A stretch of DNA of 64,000 nucleotides from Bugula neritina (lineage: Eukaryota > Bryozoa > Gymnolaemata > Cheilostomatida > Bugulidae): NCBI GenBank assembly GCA_964035545.1, contig OZ037767.1, positions 27,385,628 through 27,449,627 on the forward strand, written 5' to 3'. The notes under the pieces were generated by a model that did no database searches, was not told the origin of the DNA, and saw nothing but the letters and a program-made list of their open reading frames with translations. Shown here in pieces: positions 1-11,584 of the stretch. A program made the position numbers and the translations under genes. Position 1 is the stretch's first letter. Every line of letters starts with the position of its first letter.

Positions 1-134
1 TAACCACATAATTATGCATGACTACTGTTTAGAGGTTATTTGTTCAAAACATTAATAATTAATTACAGATGTAGAATTACAAATACAATAATGTAGACAA
101 TTTCTAGATGGGCAGGCTCTTGAAACTTTGCTGG

Positions 135-143
135 TATATAAAG
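135..143 (+). promoter_or_regulatory. TATA box of the bHLH gene
   Basis: TATATAAAG lies about 95 bases upstream of the first ATG (236) of the bHLH gene. That spacing suits a TATA-driven start with a short 5' leader. Seen in sequence; use as a promoter is inferred. Confidence 0.5.
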
Positions 144-235
144 AGAAGAAATGCTGGACTGTTGACAATTTTATCTGAGCATTAGAGCCACACTAACTTA
201 ATCGGAAATCATATTCATATAGCACTCTTGTGATC

Positions 236-1500
236 ATGAGCGAAAATTCACATTTGCTTTTACAGTCGACAGAAATGACTTCAAACTGCAACCTCAGTGG
301 TAAGTTCTCTTTACTACAACTGTTATTCTGTTCACCTGTTTGCAATGATGGTCTCTATTTGTCACCGAGTGACAGAAAAGTCATAAAAGTAATTGATTGA
401 CTTGCAGTTAGAGACTGTATCAAGCGTTGTATTAGTGTTTTATGACCTCATAACTACCACCAATTACTTGATTACCATATGCATACTTTACATATCACGT
501 ATGTAAATGTACACCTAGCTGAAGTTGAAAATAATTAATAAATTGCGAGAACTGTCTCATTGATAATATTAATTACAGTATGAAATAATTTGTTGGAAAG
601 CACTTCCCAACAACATCTATTTATAGAAACATACTTGTGGAAATTCTCGCAAGCAATATATTTTTGCAATTTTAGATATGCATCTGTGATTATTGCAATA
701 TAAAAACAATTATTTTTGTAGGAACTAAGACCAAACGAAAAGTAGAAAAGCGAAACACAAGAGAAAGGACTAGAATTGGAGTGATAAATACAACATATCA
801 AACTCTTCGACGTTTTTTTCCACCAAAAAAGTCTGGTCGGAGAATGAGTAAGTTAGAAATACTACAAAGAACTATAAATTACATAAAAGATCTAACTGAA
901 GCTCTCAATACTGACTCGCCATCATCTCCAAGTAAACTAGTCAACACTGAGTTACCAAAGAAACCCAGAGCCAGCAAAACCAAGTTACAACATGTATTCT
1001 CAGACATGGAGCTCCAGGAGCTTGACTTTGAAATAAACTCTCCTACATCATTCAACACATCTTGCTCAGACTTTAGTTTCACTCAATTAGCCCATTCAGC
1101 CTTTGAAGACTGCACATCGGCAGGTCTTGAACCCGAACAGTTAATGTTCACAACTCAAACTGACACCACCTCCTCGCTATACTCAGCAGTTCCCACCAGT
1201 TACTACCAGGAACCCGTGACACAGGATCTGAATATATACAATAATATCTCTTGTCAGCAATCGCAGCATGTATATTCACCAACGGCATCGAACACTAGTA
1301 TTAGTTCACAGTCGAGCTACCACTGTAATGAAAATAACGTAGTGCACTACTCTAACGCTCCTTCATACGAAAATAATGTTGAAAACTGGTTCAATACTAA
1401 TGCTAACAGCCCAAATGTTGAATGTGCAGAAACATATTACACATATGAAAATAGTTATTCACAAAATTCACAGTACCCTTTAACTCATTATGCCTGGTAA
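236..1500 (+). CDS. basic helix-loop-helix transcription factor (group A)
   Basis: Two coding exons: 236-299 and 722-1500. The donor is AGTG|GTAAGT and the acceptor TTTTGTAG|GA; the phases join to give 280 residues. The bHLH domain starts near residue 25. The basic part reads KRNTRERTRIGVIN and has the N-x-RER-x-R pattern that contacts E-box DNA. Helix 1 is TTYQTLRRFF, the loop is short, and helix 2 begins RRMSKLEILQ. The roughly 190-residue tail is rich in Ser, Asn, Gln and Tyr, as in an activation region, and has no other domain. MSKLEIL in helix 2 recalls achaete-scute and related group A factors, but the family cannot be settled by eye. Such proteins bind DNA as dimers and act in cell-type specification. 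An AATAAA lies at 1737-1742. A start at 236 is supported by the TATA box. Confidence 0.85.
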
Positions 1501-2807
1501 ACATAACATTTGATTGTGTAATATTTTTTTAATTTTACAAAAACTAGCATTCCGTTATATTTTTGCATGGTGAAAAATAATTTTATTTATTGGGAGAAGA
1601 CTTTGTATCTATGTTTCAATTTTACTTGGCAGCAGAACAATTATAAGAGAATTTTTTCCTTATTTACTTATAAATTTCATTTATTATTAACAATTTAATT
1701 CTTTTATTTTATGATTAGCAGATCAGTAAAATTTCTAATAAACATTTGAAAATTTATTGGCTTTATCGCTATAATAATTTGACTTTTCAATTCAAAACTT
1801 GACTGTCTAAATGCATGCATTAAGAGAAAAAGTTGTTTTATACATTACAATTCATACAGTAAAATGCTTGGTGAAATTTTAAAAATAGCAGTGCGTCTTA
1901 GCATTATTTCGACCAATGATATTAGAATTGTTTGATCAATGGTGCATGACATGTAAAATTTGTTTAAACCATGCAAGATGTAAATTTAATTTTCAATGCT
2001 TCAGTAGTCAAATTGAAATTTGGAAACTTTTTCTCCGACTAAAATTTGGCAGTAAAAGAACACATTTTTGTCTAGCTATGCGATTATTATATGCACATGG
2101 GTGATTAGCATGCATGCAAGGCCTGGTAGGTTGAAAGCTAGCAAAACTAGATGAAGCCTGAATTATTTTTCATGGCTATATTTGAGACAATTTACATTAA
2201 TTTCTTATATCACAATGCATAGGAAATGATTTTAATCCAGTAGCAAGTTTTGCATATTTCTGAAGTGTTGAACAATTTTTTAATGACAAAATATCATCCG
2301 ATTTGATATTAGACTTTGTTTTATCACTATGCAGATTCTAAAGTGTACATCTTCAACTTGTTGATTTGTACTAATAAGTAAGAAATAAATTATGCATAGA
2401 ATATATATTTTTTCAAACTTCAATTATTCCCAACTTGAACCTAAACAAAGCAAGTGGGTAACAGCAACAACCTATGTGCCGTTATATGTGCAACTTTACC
2501 ACTATTTTAGTTTTTAAATTAAATTTACACCTCTTAGTTTAGCATGTAAGTTGACGATACTAAACTTTTAAGCTGCAATGGAGTGTTCAAAGACGGTTTT
2601 ATGAAACTGCAAAAATGACACGCAGTTCCAGCTGTGTGGTAGAGCGAATTAAAATAGTGTTTCTATGTCATTATTTGTGTAGCCAAAATGCGGTTGTCAA
2701 ATAGGAAGTTAGTTTGAAAGAGTTGTCTAAACAAAATAACAAAATTTTCTGAGAGCACAACTTTGAAGCATGAATATTGAAGAGACATTAATTATTATAG
2801 AGAGAGC
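1501..2807. other. intergenic region, no gene seen
   Basis: AT-rich sequence after the bHLH gene. It holds the gene's 3' UTR and a poly(A) signal (AATAAA, 1737-1742). The only longer open frame (1916-2104, +) has no recognisable domain or splice signals and is not called. Confidence 0.6.
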
Positions 2808-2933
2808 AGCCGTAGTCTAGGGGTTAAAGCGTTTGCCTGGTAAGCACGAAGTCATGAGTTCGAGCCCCGACAAAGGCCATTGGTGATGTTAGGAAAAGCA
2901 TTCAGCAGTCATAATTGTTCCTGTGCCCCATCT
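2808..2933 (+). mobile_element. tRNA-derived SINE-like element, 5' part
   Basis: There is a box A-like TAGTCTAGGGG near 2814 and a box B-like GAGTTCGAGCCCC near 2856. This is the internal RNA polymerase III promoter layout of a tRNA. The acceptor and anticodon stems do not pair well, so it looks tRNA-derived rather than a working tRNA gene. The following body (2881-2933) is cut at CCCCATCT by the hAT-like element and resumes at 9876 with the same eight bases. Without a second full copy in the window the SINE call stays tentative. Confidence 0.5.
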
Positions 2934-3359
2934 CAGTGTGGTATATTAAGAGTGTTGACTTTAAACCATGAAAAATCATTATGTCGCTAATTGTACCGCA
3001 AGTTTATATAAGTTATAATGGAAAAATTTTGCCACTTTTGTGATTTTATTATTTTTTTATATTATGTGTCTATTTTTTTTAGTTTTGTTTATTGGTAAAG
3101 TTTTTAAACATATTTTCAATACATGTAAAATTTAAAAAAAAATTAAAACTTAATCATGCACGTAAATACAAAGCTATAAAGTTTAAGCTTCGCTGTGATT
3201 ACAATGTGAATATGAATTGAATAATGCTCGCAATAACCATTTTACACAAAATATGTTACAGTTGCTATAAATGTAAGACTAGTAAATTGGATGCAAATAG
3301 GCACGGTGATACTATTTAATTTATGCTATTTTTGAAATTTGTAGTAAATATTCGGCATG
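2934..3359 (+). repeat. left terminal inverted repeat of hAT-like element
   Basis: About 426 bp. It matches in inverted orientation the two pieces of the right arm (4171-4297 and 9563-9875), with scattered substitutions and one indel-rich patch near 2958-2990. The inner end stops at GGCATG, beside the AT tract. Confidence 0.85.
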
Positions 3360-4297
<938 letters not shown>

Positions 4298-4649
4298 TGT
4301 AGTAATTTGTGCAATTACTGAGCGTGAGTTATTTACTTGCGTATAGTTAGCTGGTTATTCTGTTATCAATTACTAGGGTAGCTGTCGAGTAATTATATTT
4401 ATTATCCACAATAAAGCATAAACCAAACATCACATCAAATTATCCTATACAAGAGTCAACTACTAACACATGTTACTACTACAAGCCTCCGCTTACAACA
4501 ACGTGATATATTGTTAATAACCCGGGAAGTGTCACGTGACTCGGAAGCATATCTTCCGGAGCTGCTAATTGGTTGCTACATAAGAGTCTAAGTATTCCAA
4601 GAATAGGGAGAGGGCGATTCCTGTATTTGTACTTGCACTACTCACTACA
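4298..4649 (-). repeat. 3' LTR
   Basis: 352 bp, bounded TGTAGT...ACTACA on the plus strand (TG...CA on both strands). By eye it is identical base for base to 9207-9558. An AATAAA for the minus-strand transcript lies at 4398-4403. Confidence 0.93.
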
Positions 4650-4660
4650 CCGTCCCCCCC
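4650..4660 (-). promoter_or_regulatory. polypurine tract
   Basis: On the minus strand GGGGGGGACGG directly precedes the 3' LTR, where the plus-strand primer of an LTR element is expected. It is short and has one pyrimidine. Confidence 0.6.
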
Positions 4661-4939
4661 AGCAGAAAGCCCTACTTTCTGATAACACAATAAAAAAACA
4701 TAATGAAAAACCATACAATAATCCAAAAAGGAAATATTCATAAGTAAACCCACAAAGAGTAAGAAAAGAAATAGTTAAACACGACAACGTTTACATTAGA
4801 AGACAACAGGGTGATCGATCACACACATCTAGTCAGCTATTAAGAGAGAGGGTGCTTACCAGCACGCGGGCCAATGTCGGAGCGCTCGTCACATCCTAAA
4901 CGAGCTATAGCTCAACGAAGGTGCCTACCCCAGGCATTC

Positions 4940-5992
4940 TCATTGGTTGGACTCTGCTTCTTGTAGCGACCGTGCTCTGTGTCGAGCCTGTCGGGCCCGT
5001 AGCCGCCTCTTCAGTCGTCCCACTGAGTCTTTCAACTGGTATAGACCTGTCGTCGTATCCAGCAAGTCAGGGGCAAGTTGTGTGAACTCGGCTTGCAGTC
5101 TTAGAAGCCGCTCTTCTACGTTAGCCAGCTGGCTAGGCCTTGGTGGGGTTATAGGGGTCTCCGTTATACGGGATATGGTTGTTTCTTCTACTTCTGGGGT
5201 GTTGCTAGGGTTGACGGGGGTAGGAGGTGGGCCCTGAACCATAGGGGACTTATGGCGGGCAGATAGTAACAGTACGTGAAACCCTGACGTTAGTGCGGCC
5301 AGGGTAATAGCCTTCCTGATGACTGGCTTGATGGCATCCAGGTATAGGGGGAAACTGTCTTCATCAACAGTGTGGTTCTCTCCGGCGAAGCAGCTTAGCT
5401 TATGTACTGTCACGGGATACGGGTAGACGTCGTGGAACCCGCAGGGACAGAAGTGGAGTAGGAAATGGGCATCTACATGTAAACGCAAGGAGCGGTGCGA
5501 CGGGCACTCCTCAAAGCAGACCTGGCAGGTTCGGTGTGGTCCACTGGGTCCCCAGGCTTCTTCAATTCTCCTCTCTGTCGTGGGTGACACCCAACGGTGT
5601 CGTCGGCGGAGTACTACTGGTATGCCATTCTCCATTACAGGCTCTTCTTCCATAGACAGAGAGGTTGGTTGGTCCCGTGACCGGGAGGTGGTCACTCGAG
5701 TGTGATCTGAAAGAGTAGCAGTGTTAAAGATTATACACTGAGACACCGTCGGCGTGTACAGCCTGACCGGTACTCTGTTCAGTTACACTCGTGAGATTCA
5801 GGCTAATGAATAGTTGATGGAGAACACACTCGCTATGACAGATTATTCAAAATCAAAGTCGACGTGTATTCCCACCACTGTTTATCATTATCGAATCTCC
5901 AGCTAGCTAGTGTAGCTAAGCTGACTGATGCAGTCTAGTTATCGTACCAAAAACATAATTAACTCACCCTTCGATCCAGAATAGTAAGACAT
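4940..5992 (-). CDS. spliced accessory ORF of the LTR element: C2H2/C2HC zinc-finger, coiled-coil protein
   Basis: Exon 1 (5992-5968) starts ATG TCT TAC and ends at a consensus donor GG|GTGAGT. Exon 2 (5706-4940) follows a consensus acceptor CTCTTTCAG|AT. The phases close to 263 residues; the intron is 261 bp. The middle holds a canonical C2H2 finger (C-x2-C-x12-H-x3-H, starting CQVCFEEC) and then a C-x-C-x12-H-x3-C finger (starting CPCGFHD). The C-terminal part is a heptad-like Leu-rich helix (VEERLLRLQAEFTQL) ending in a very basic tail. It occupies the place of an env or extra ORF between pol and the 3' LTR, but there is no signal peptide or fusion-type transmembrane segment. Fingers plus a basic tail suggest nucleic-acid binding; the function is unknown. 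Confidence 0.6.
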
Positions 5993-6299
5993 TTTGGAAT
6001 GAGAGTGGTAACTGATTACTGTTTACTGGCACGTCTACTCTCGACTGCATCAACATAGGAAAAGACCGGACAGCGTGGTTGTGAAACGTGACTAGGGCTT
6101 TTCACTTCCAGCGGATGAATCTCGTGTGAGATTCCGCCGAGGCAAAAGTTGAGATTCTCGTGGTGATCACAACTCCCACGGCTCTTTGCCTGTTTTCCCA
6201 TGCGAGGCCTCTCTAGACTTTTGTTACTGCCGCTTATACCGCGGTCACGTACACAGTCTCTGAGACACGCTGGAAGTTGCCTAGTGTGTGGTGCTGGTC
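5993..6299 (-). other. unassigned interior of the LTR element
   Basis: GC-rich sequence between the pol remnant and the accessory exon 1. A minus-strand frame (6525-6016) crosses it but shows no integrase, chromodomain or other motif. It is probably residual pol or leader sequence after a deletion. Confidence 0.4.
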
Positions 6300-7913
6300 C
6301 TATGTTGGCATCTCCTTGCGGAGCCCCTCCCACGGGGGTTTTTGCACTTCCGGACCTGTTTCTGGTTCCGGAAGTGGTGATGATGGCAGGCTTGACGTTG
6401 GGGGCGGTGGGCGCACTTTCAAGGACGGAAGTGGCCTTTCTCGCCTCGCCAAGTCTTCCTGACGTGTCATGGAGGTGTTTCCGGCCAGGTTGACAGTCTC
6501 CGCCTGCCGAGACCTTCTCGCACAATGCGTCTGCCGCCCCGCTTCACCAGGGAGACGGCTATGCTTGTTGGTCTGGCAGACTTTGCACCGTCTCACTCTG
6601 CGTCGGATATCCCATTCCATGTTAGGCCAGTACCACCGGAGTTGTAGCTTGGTGACCACCCCTTGGACTCCTCCGTGAGTCTCCTCGTGGGTGTCTTGTA
6701 TCAACTTCCGGCGGATGGCAACTGGGCAGACAACCCTCTTCCTGGCTGGCTGTCCGCTGTTGGCGGCCAAGGTCATGGTTAGCAGACCATCTGGCCCGAC
6801 CCGCAGAGAGCTCCAACGTTGACAGTACAGCCGTAACTCGGCGCATCCCTGTCGCCGTTGTGTACTACTGGGTCGTCGCCCCTCCTGTTTCGCTCGGTAC
6901 ACGTCGGCTACCACCCCAGGAAGGCACTCCTGGAGCTTCGGCAGCTCCCTAACGTTACCAGCCCATACAGGTTTGGCGCGGAGGCTCTGGGCAGCCTCCG
7001 GGGGCGTGTCAGCCCTCTGTTGAAGTGGCTGAGCAGGGGCGGTCCTCACCGCCCGTGGTACCTCACGGCAGCCTGCTCTATTTAGGCGGGCTCCGTGGTC
7101 TGTGTGGCTGAACGCCTCACTGTACCCATGTGGCAACCTAGCCATAGCCTGGCGCTTCCCGTTGCCTGTGCAGCCACGCGTCCCTGGAGGAGGGGAGGCG
7201 TGGGTTGGGACGGTCCTCCGCCCTCGAGACGGGCTCTGCTGAGGACCTTCCGTCGTAGCTCCCGACGACGGCCCAATGGCTTCCTCCTGGACAGGATGGA
7301 AGCGACCCAGCATGGATCTGGGTGGTAGGTCTACTGTCTCTGAGAAGGGGTTGACACACTGCACTGAGATCTCTCCTTGCCCCGTGAGCCGGCTAAAACT
7401 ACGGGCAAGTTGGACTCTCGAGTGCGTACTTTCGACAACTCCCAACTTAGAGGTTTGGCCACCGTCTACCTTGCAGCGGACGGTAGCCCGGGAGTGGCCT
7501 GGTATAGTACAGCTCCGTACTACCTGCACTGCTCCCGCTAGAGGACGACCAAACTTATCGACACAAGCGAGCTCCTTGTCGCCCATGATTATCGCAGATT
7601 TACTGAAATCGATGCGACAACCGTGTCGTTGTAAGAATGGCATCCCGAGGATAGCATCCTCGTTGAGCTGCCCGACGATAAACGTCTCTTGGATGGCCTG
7701 GTTACGGACGTAACCAGTTAGCTCAATAATGCCGTAGAAGGGAATGCACGACCCGTCTGCCAAGGTGCCGTGATCCCCCTCGTACGGTGCCAACCTGTCC
7801 TTGACCTTAGCGCTGAGGGTGTCAAAGAACTGACGGCTAAGGAGGTTGGTGGTGCAGCCGGAGTCCAGGGGAAGTTGGCAGGCTTGCCGGCTAACTTCCC
7901 TGGCAGGAAGTAG
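6300..7913 (-). pseudogene. pol remnant: aspartic protease plus integrase N-terminal zinc finger
   Basis: The frame opens just after a stop at 7914-7916. Within 20 codons it gives the retropepsin motif LDSGCTTN (Asp at 7863-7865), then the flap region and the conserved AILGMPFLQRHGC near 7650, so the protease itself looks whole. Further on, around 6570-6690, is the integrase zinc finger HEETH...CKVCQ with the usual spacing. Between them, where reverse transcriptase and RNase H should lie (normally over 500 residues), there are only about 200 low-complexity residues and no YxDD box. After the zinc finger there is no DDE core. The deletion removed the enzymes needed for copying and integration. 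The protease is in a different frame from gag. Confidence 0.75.
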
Positions 7914-8220
7914 CTACTTCTGTGCGGCTGCAATTGAGTGTGCCGTGGTTGCACCTCCCTCGCTGTGGGTCGAGGGGTCCACGGTTGGCGGCGACTATTG
8001 ACCAGCTGCCGAGGTTGGGGCGGTACGCCTTGCGGCGCTCGTACCGTTTCCCTCGCAGGCTCTGTGGTCAACCGTCTGCCGGCTCCGTGTTGGTGCCGGA
8101 GTGGCGTAGAGGACCCAGGCGGCGAGTGGCTTGAGCCTACTTGCCGCGGGGGTCGCCACTTCACAGCATCTCCGCGCGGCGCCCAGCGGGGCGACAGACG
8201 CGCGGGCCTCCCTGGGTGAT

Positions 8221-9171
8221 TCACAGACGGCCCGCAGGAGGTGGGAACATCTGCGGGCCGGGGTAGTTTAACCCTGGTGGGAGTTGAGGGCAGTTTCTCT
8301 GGAAATGTCCTGGCCTTCCGCATTCCCAGCAGAAGTGGTGCCCCATGTCTGGTGATTGTACCTGCGGCCCGCAAGGCTCACGGGCAGTATCTACCTGGCT
8401 TGGGGAGGCTAATGTGGTGACCAGTTTATCTAGCATGTCAGTCATCTGTGAGATTTTTGACGCTAGTGACATCTGGTTCACACTAGCCACCGCGGAGGGT
8501 TCCGCATTTACTTCGGTGTGAGCAATAGAGTGCTCCGTGGTCACCTGGCGGGAGGCCACGCGGTTGCGGTGCATATGAGTCGCCAAGAGATAGGCTTCTC
8601 CCACCGCAAGTGCATCTTCGACTGTGGTGACTCCCCTCGCTTGGAGTTGATGGTGGAGCCCCAAGTCGTTGATGGACTGCACGAAGGCATCATAGGTATA
8701 CCTCTCACGGTGTACCGGAGGCAGATCGCGGAATGCGATCTGCGCTAATGGGTACACCGTGGCAGCGTGCTCTTCTAGTGACGTGTGAGGATCACGCCGC
8801 ATCCTCTGTAGACGGGCCCGCGCATCTATGGGAGAGATGCCAAAACGGGCCCGCAGGGAAGCAAAGATTCCGTCTATGTCAGGTCCAGCTCCGTACGGCT
8901 TAGCTTTGCCCATCAGCGCCATCCTGAGCTTGAGCAGCGCCACCCTTGGCGGCCACTCTGAAATCTCCATCACATCTTGGAATATTTGGATAAACTGCTC
9001 CACTCCTTCTTCGCCTGCGAAGGTGGGCGCCTTCATCCGGTATCTGTCTTCACCATACTCTCTAAGAATTCTCACTTCTTCATCTAACACCACTGGTTCC
9101 ACAGGTATATCAACATTATCTCTCTCACCTTCATTCAGTGGAATGGGTAGCTCCGTGCCGTCTTCTGCCAT
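8221..9171 (-). CDS. retrotransposon Gag
   Basis: 316 residues from the ATG at 9171 (MAEDGTELP), 17 bases after the primer site. An N-terminal acidic stretch is followed by a capsid-like helical region with WPPRVALLKLRMALMGKA, typical of Ty3/gypsy Gag. A single CCHC zinc knuckle near the C-terminus starts CWECGRPGHFQRNC. The frame is intact. Gag forms the particle that packages the element's RNA. A non-ATG extension of five codons upstream is not adopted. Confidence 0.85.
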   Translation of the reverse strand: MAEDGTELPIPLNEGERDNVDIPVEPVVLDEEVRILREYGEDRYRMKAPTFAGEEGVEQFIQIFQDVMEISEWPPRVALLKLRMALMGKAKPYGAGPDIDGIFASLRARFGISPIDARARLQRMRRDPHTSLEEHAATVYPLAQIAFRDLPPVHRERYTYDAFVQSINDLGLHHQLQARGVTTVEDALAVGEAYLLATHMHRNRVASRQVTTEHSIAHTEVNAEPSAVASVNQMSLASKISQMTDMLDKLVTTLASPSQVDTAREPCGPQVQSPDMGHHFCWECGRPGHFQRNCPQLPPGLNYPGPQMFPPPAGRL

Positions 9172-9187
9172 GACTGCTATACGCAAG

Positions 9188-9205
9188 ATCCCACCGCTGC
9201 CACCA
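9188..9205 (-). promoter_or_regulatory. primer-binding site, Leu-tRNA type
   Basis: One base inside the 5' LTR, the minus strand reads TGGTGGCAGCGGTGGGAT. This is the complement of a 3' end ATCCCACCGCTGCCA plus CCA, as found in eukaryotic leucine tRNAs. It fixes the orientation of the element. Confidence 0.8.
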
Positions 9206-9206
9206 C

Positions 9207-9558
9207 TGTAGTAATTTGTGCAATTACTGAGCGTGAGTTATTTACTTGCGTATAGTTAGCTGGTTATTCTGTTATCAATTACTAGGGTAGCTGTCGAGTA
9301 ATTATATTTATTATCCACAATAAAGCATAAACCAAACATCACATCAAATTATCCTATACAAGAGTCAACTACTAACACATGTTACTACTACAAGCCTCCG
9401 CTTACAACAACGTGATATATTGTTAATAACCCGGGAAGTGTCACGTGACTCGGAAGCATATCTTCCGGAGCTGCTAATTGGTTGCTACATAAGAGTCTAA
9501 GTATTCCAAGAATAGGGAGAGGGCGATTCCTGTATTTGTACTTGCACTACTCACTACA
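9207..9558 (-). repeat. 5' LTR
   Basis: 352 bp, no difference seen from 4298-4649. It supplies the promoter of the minus-strand element. Flanked outside by TTAT (9559-9562). Confidence 0.93.
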
Positions 9559-9562
9559 TTAT

Positions 9563-9875
9563 TGCAAGCATTATTCAATTCATATTCACATTGTAATCAC
9601 AGCGAAGCTTTAACTTTATAGCTTTGTATTTATGTGCATGATTGAGTTTTAATTTTTCTTTTAATTTTATGTGCATTAAAAACGTGTTTAAAAACTTTAC
9701 CAATAAAAAAAATTAAAAAAAATGTACACATAAAATAGAAAAAAAATAAAATAACAAAAGTGGCAAAATTTTTCCCTTATAACTTATATAAACTCGCGGT
9801 ACCAATCTCGGCATAATGGCGCCCATATGATTCCGTAAGATTTGCTAATGGCAACACTCTTAATATACCACACTG
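9563..9875 (-). repeat. right inverted repeat, outer piece
   Basis: Reverse complement of about 2934-3230; ends CCACACTG at 9875 and is followed by the CCCCATCT duplication. Completes the arm begun at 4171-4297. Confidence 0.85.
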
Positions 9876-10402
9876 CCCCATCTGAATAAGTCCTTAGCCC
9901 AATTTAACAAAAAACCTTCCACCAGGGGTTTTCTTACAAAGATGATGACTATAAACTTGTGTGAGTTTTATTTATAATAAATAAATAATTTGTTATTTTT
10001 CATAATTATACATTTACGTATTGTAATAACAAAATATATTTATGTGTTGCAAGGAATAATAAGTATTTTGTGTTCAAAATTTTGTATCCACAAGAAGTTA
10101 TCTGTACTATGTGCGAGCTCAGTTTTTTTTAGTTACCTAAATACTGTTGAGTAAATCTAAACCATTTATCACTCGCTTCCTGTGGGTTTTTACGTTCAAC
10201 TCTTTGCAATGATAATTAAATTAATGCTATGCCTGTTCGACAGGCCATTGTTGTGTTGTTTATTAGTTGTTTACAAATGCCACAATACCAAACGCCAATG
10301 TTTATTGAAAAATATTACGTGTGTGAACACTGGAATACGATAAATTTAAACTATTTTATTATTATTATATTTCAGTAGGTGTGTCCGTGTGACACTCACA
10401 CT

Positions 10403-10435
10403 GACACTGACAGTCACACTGTGACTGTCAGTGTC
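10403..10435. repeat. perfect 16-bp-arm palindrome
   Basis: GACACTGACAGTCACA, one central C, then its exact reverse complement. It sits in a short tract of GACACT/CAGTCA words (10391-10460). Confidence 0.85.
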
Positions 10436-11380
10436 ACTCACACTGTGACTGACTGACTTGAAAGTTAACATGAATATCAATATTATGCCAAGCCCGATGG
10501 CAAGCCAAACTCGCAATTGTAGCAATCACAATGTTAATGGCAATCTCAAAGTTAAATTTAAAGTAATTGTGATTGTCAATGTAATACTAATACTTATATT
10601 TAATTTGTAAATAATTTATAGTTATACTTATAAGTTATAGTTATACTGGTTGTCATTGTAATCAGTATGAGAATCACTGATTCATTACAGTTTGATTTGC
10701 TAGTAATAGTATTGATGGCAATTGGCATTGCTTGTCGTTTTTACTGCTAATTTTTCGACACCCAATCATCCTAATACTAATAGTCATATAATTATAATAG
10801 TGGTAGTAATTATTATTAATATTATTATAATAATAGTGACAATAGCAATTGATAAATTATCAGTAATATTATATTTATTAGCCTTAATCAGATTTATCAA
10901 AAATTAAAATTTTTGAGTAGTTGAACCATCAGTTGTTCTGGTATAAACTGGCAACTTCAATGTGAATCAATATTGGCATATAACTTATGACTATGAATAT
11001 GAGTATGTTCAATACAATAGTTATTATAATCGGTTTATGCATTAAATCAATAATACCTAAAATCGCATATAATATATTTAGCCGCTTTTATTTAGTTTTT
11101 CATAAATAGTTGTAACATAAATTATTAAATAATTTGATGTTATTGTTGTGATTGCAATCATAATGACCTGATGCTGATAATCAAAATGATATTATTGTAT
11201 CTATAAGTATAATAATAATAGTTGTAACAGCCAACATGGCCCGTTTATAACACATCTTGTTAGTGCAAATAAACAGTAATCCAAGTAATGAAAATATATT
11301 CATAAACTGCTTATAGTTAAATTGTCAACCCTACTGTTATTAGCATTTGACCATATTTATTTTCAATAGAATTAGTGTCC

Positions 11381-11584
11381 TGTTATAAACTGTGTTATGT
11401 TATCAAACACATCTTGTAAACTAATCTGTTTAGATAGCTATATAAAGACTTGTAAGGTGCACTTCATGCTTTGTTCTAGACTTGTTATAAACTGTGTTAT
11501 GTTATCAAACACATCTTGTAAACTAATCTGTTTAGATAGCTATATAAAGACTTATAAGGTGCACATCATGCTTTGTTCTAGACT
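11381..11584. repeat. 102-bp tandem duplication
   Basis: Two near-identical copies starting TGTTATAAACTGTG at 11381 and 11483 and differing at a few bases. The length is a multiple of three, so it creates an artefactual 72-residue open frame with a repeated peptide. Confidence 0.9.

Larger units (their letters stand above)
4298..9558 (-). mobile_element. Ty3/gypsy-type LTR retrotransposon, internally deleted
   Basis: 5,261 bp on the minus strand, flanked by a 4-bp duplication TTAT (4294-4297 and 9559-9562). Order along the minus strand: LTR, Leu-tRNA primer site, gag with a CCHC knuckle, protease with DSGC, an integrase HHCC zinc-finger remnant, a spliced accessory ORF, purine tract, LTR. 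No reverse transcriptase or RNase H motif and no integrase DDE core can be found, so the copy is non-autonomous. The two LTRs look identical by eye, so insertion was recent. The interior is GC-rich while the LTRs and host DNA are AT-rich. Confidence 0.9.

Noticed and set aside
2808-2882. Functional tRNA gene
   Set aside because: Boxes A and B are present but the acceptor and anticodon stems do not pair, and a SINE-like body follows directly.
4940-5746. Env-like protein in the LTR element
   Set aside because: No signal peptide, cleavage site or C-terminal membrane anchor; the ORF carries zinc fingers and a basic coiled coil instead.
6200-8219. Plus-strand open frames inside the retrotransposon
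   Set aside because: GC-rich mirror frames of the minus-strand gag/pol; no domains, and all element signals point to the minus strand.
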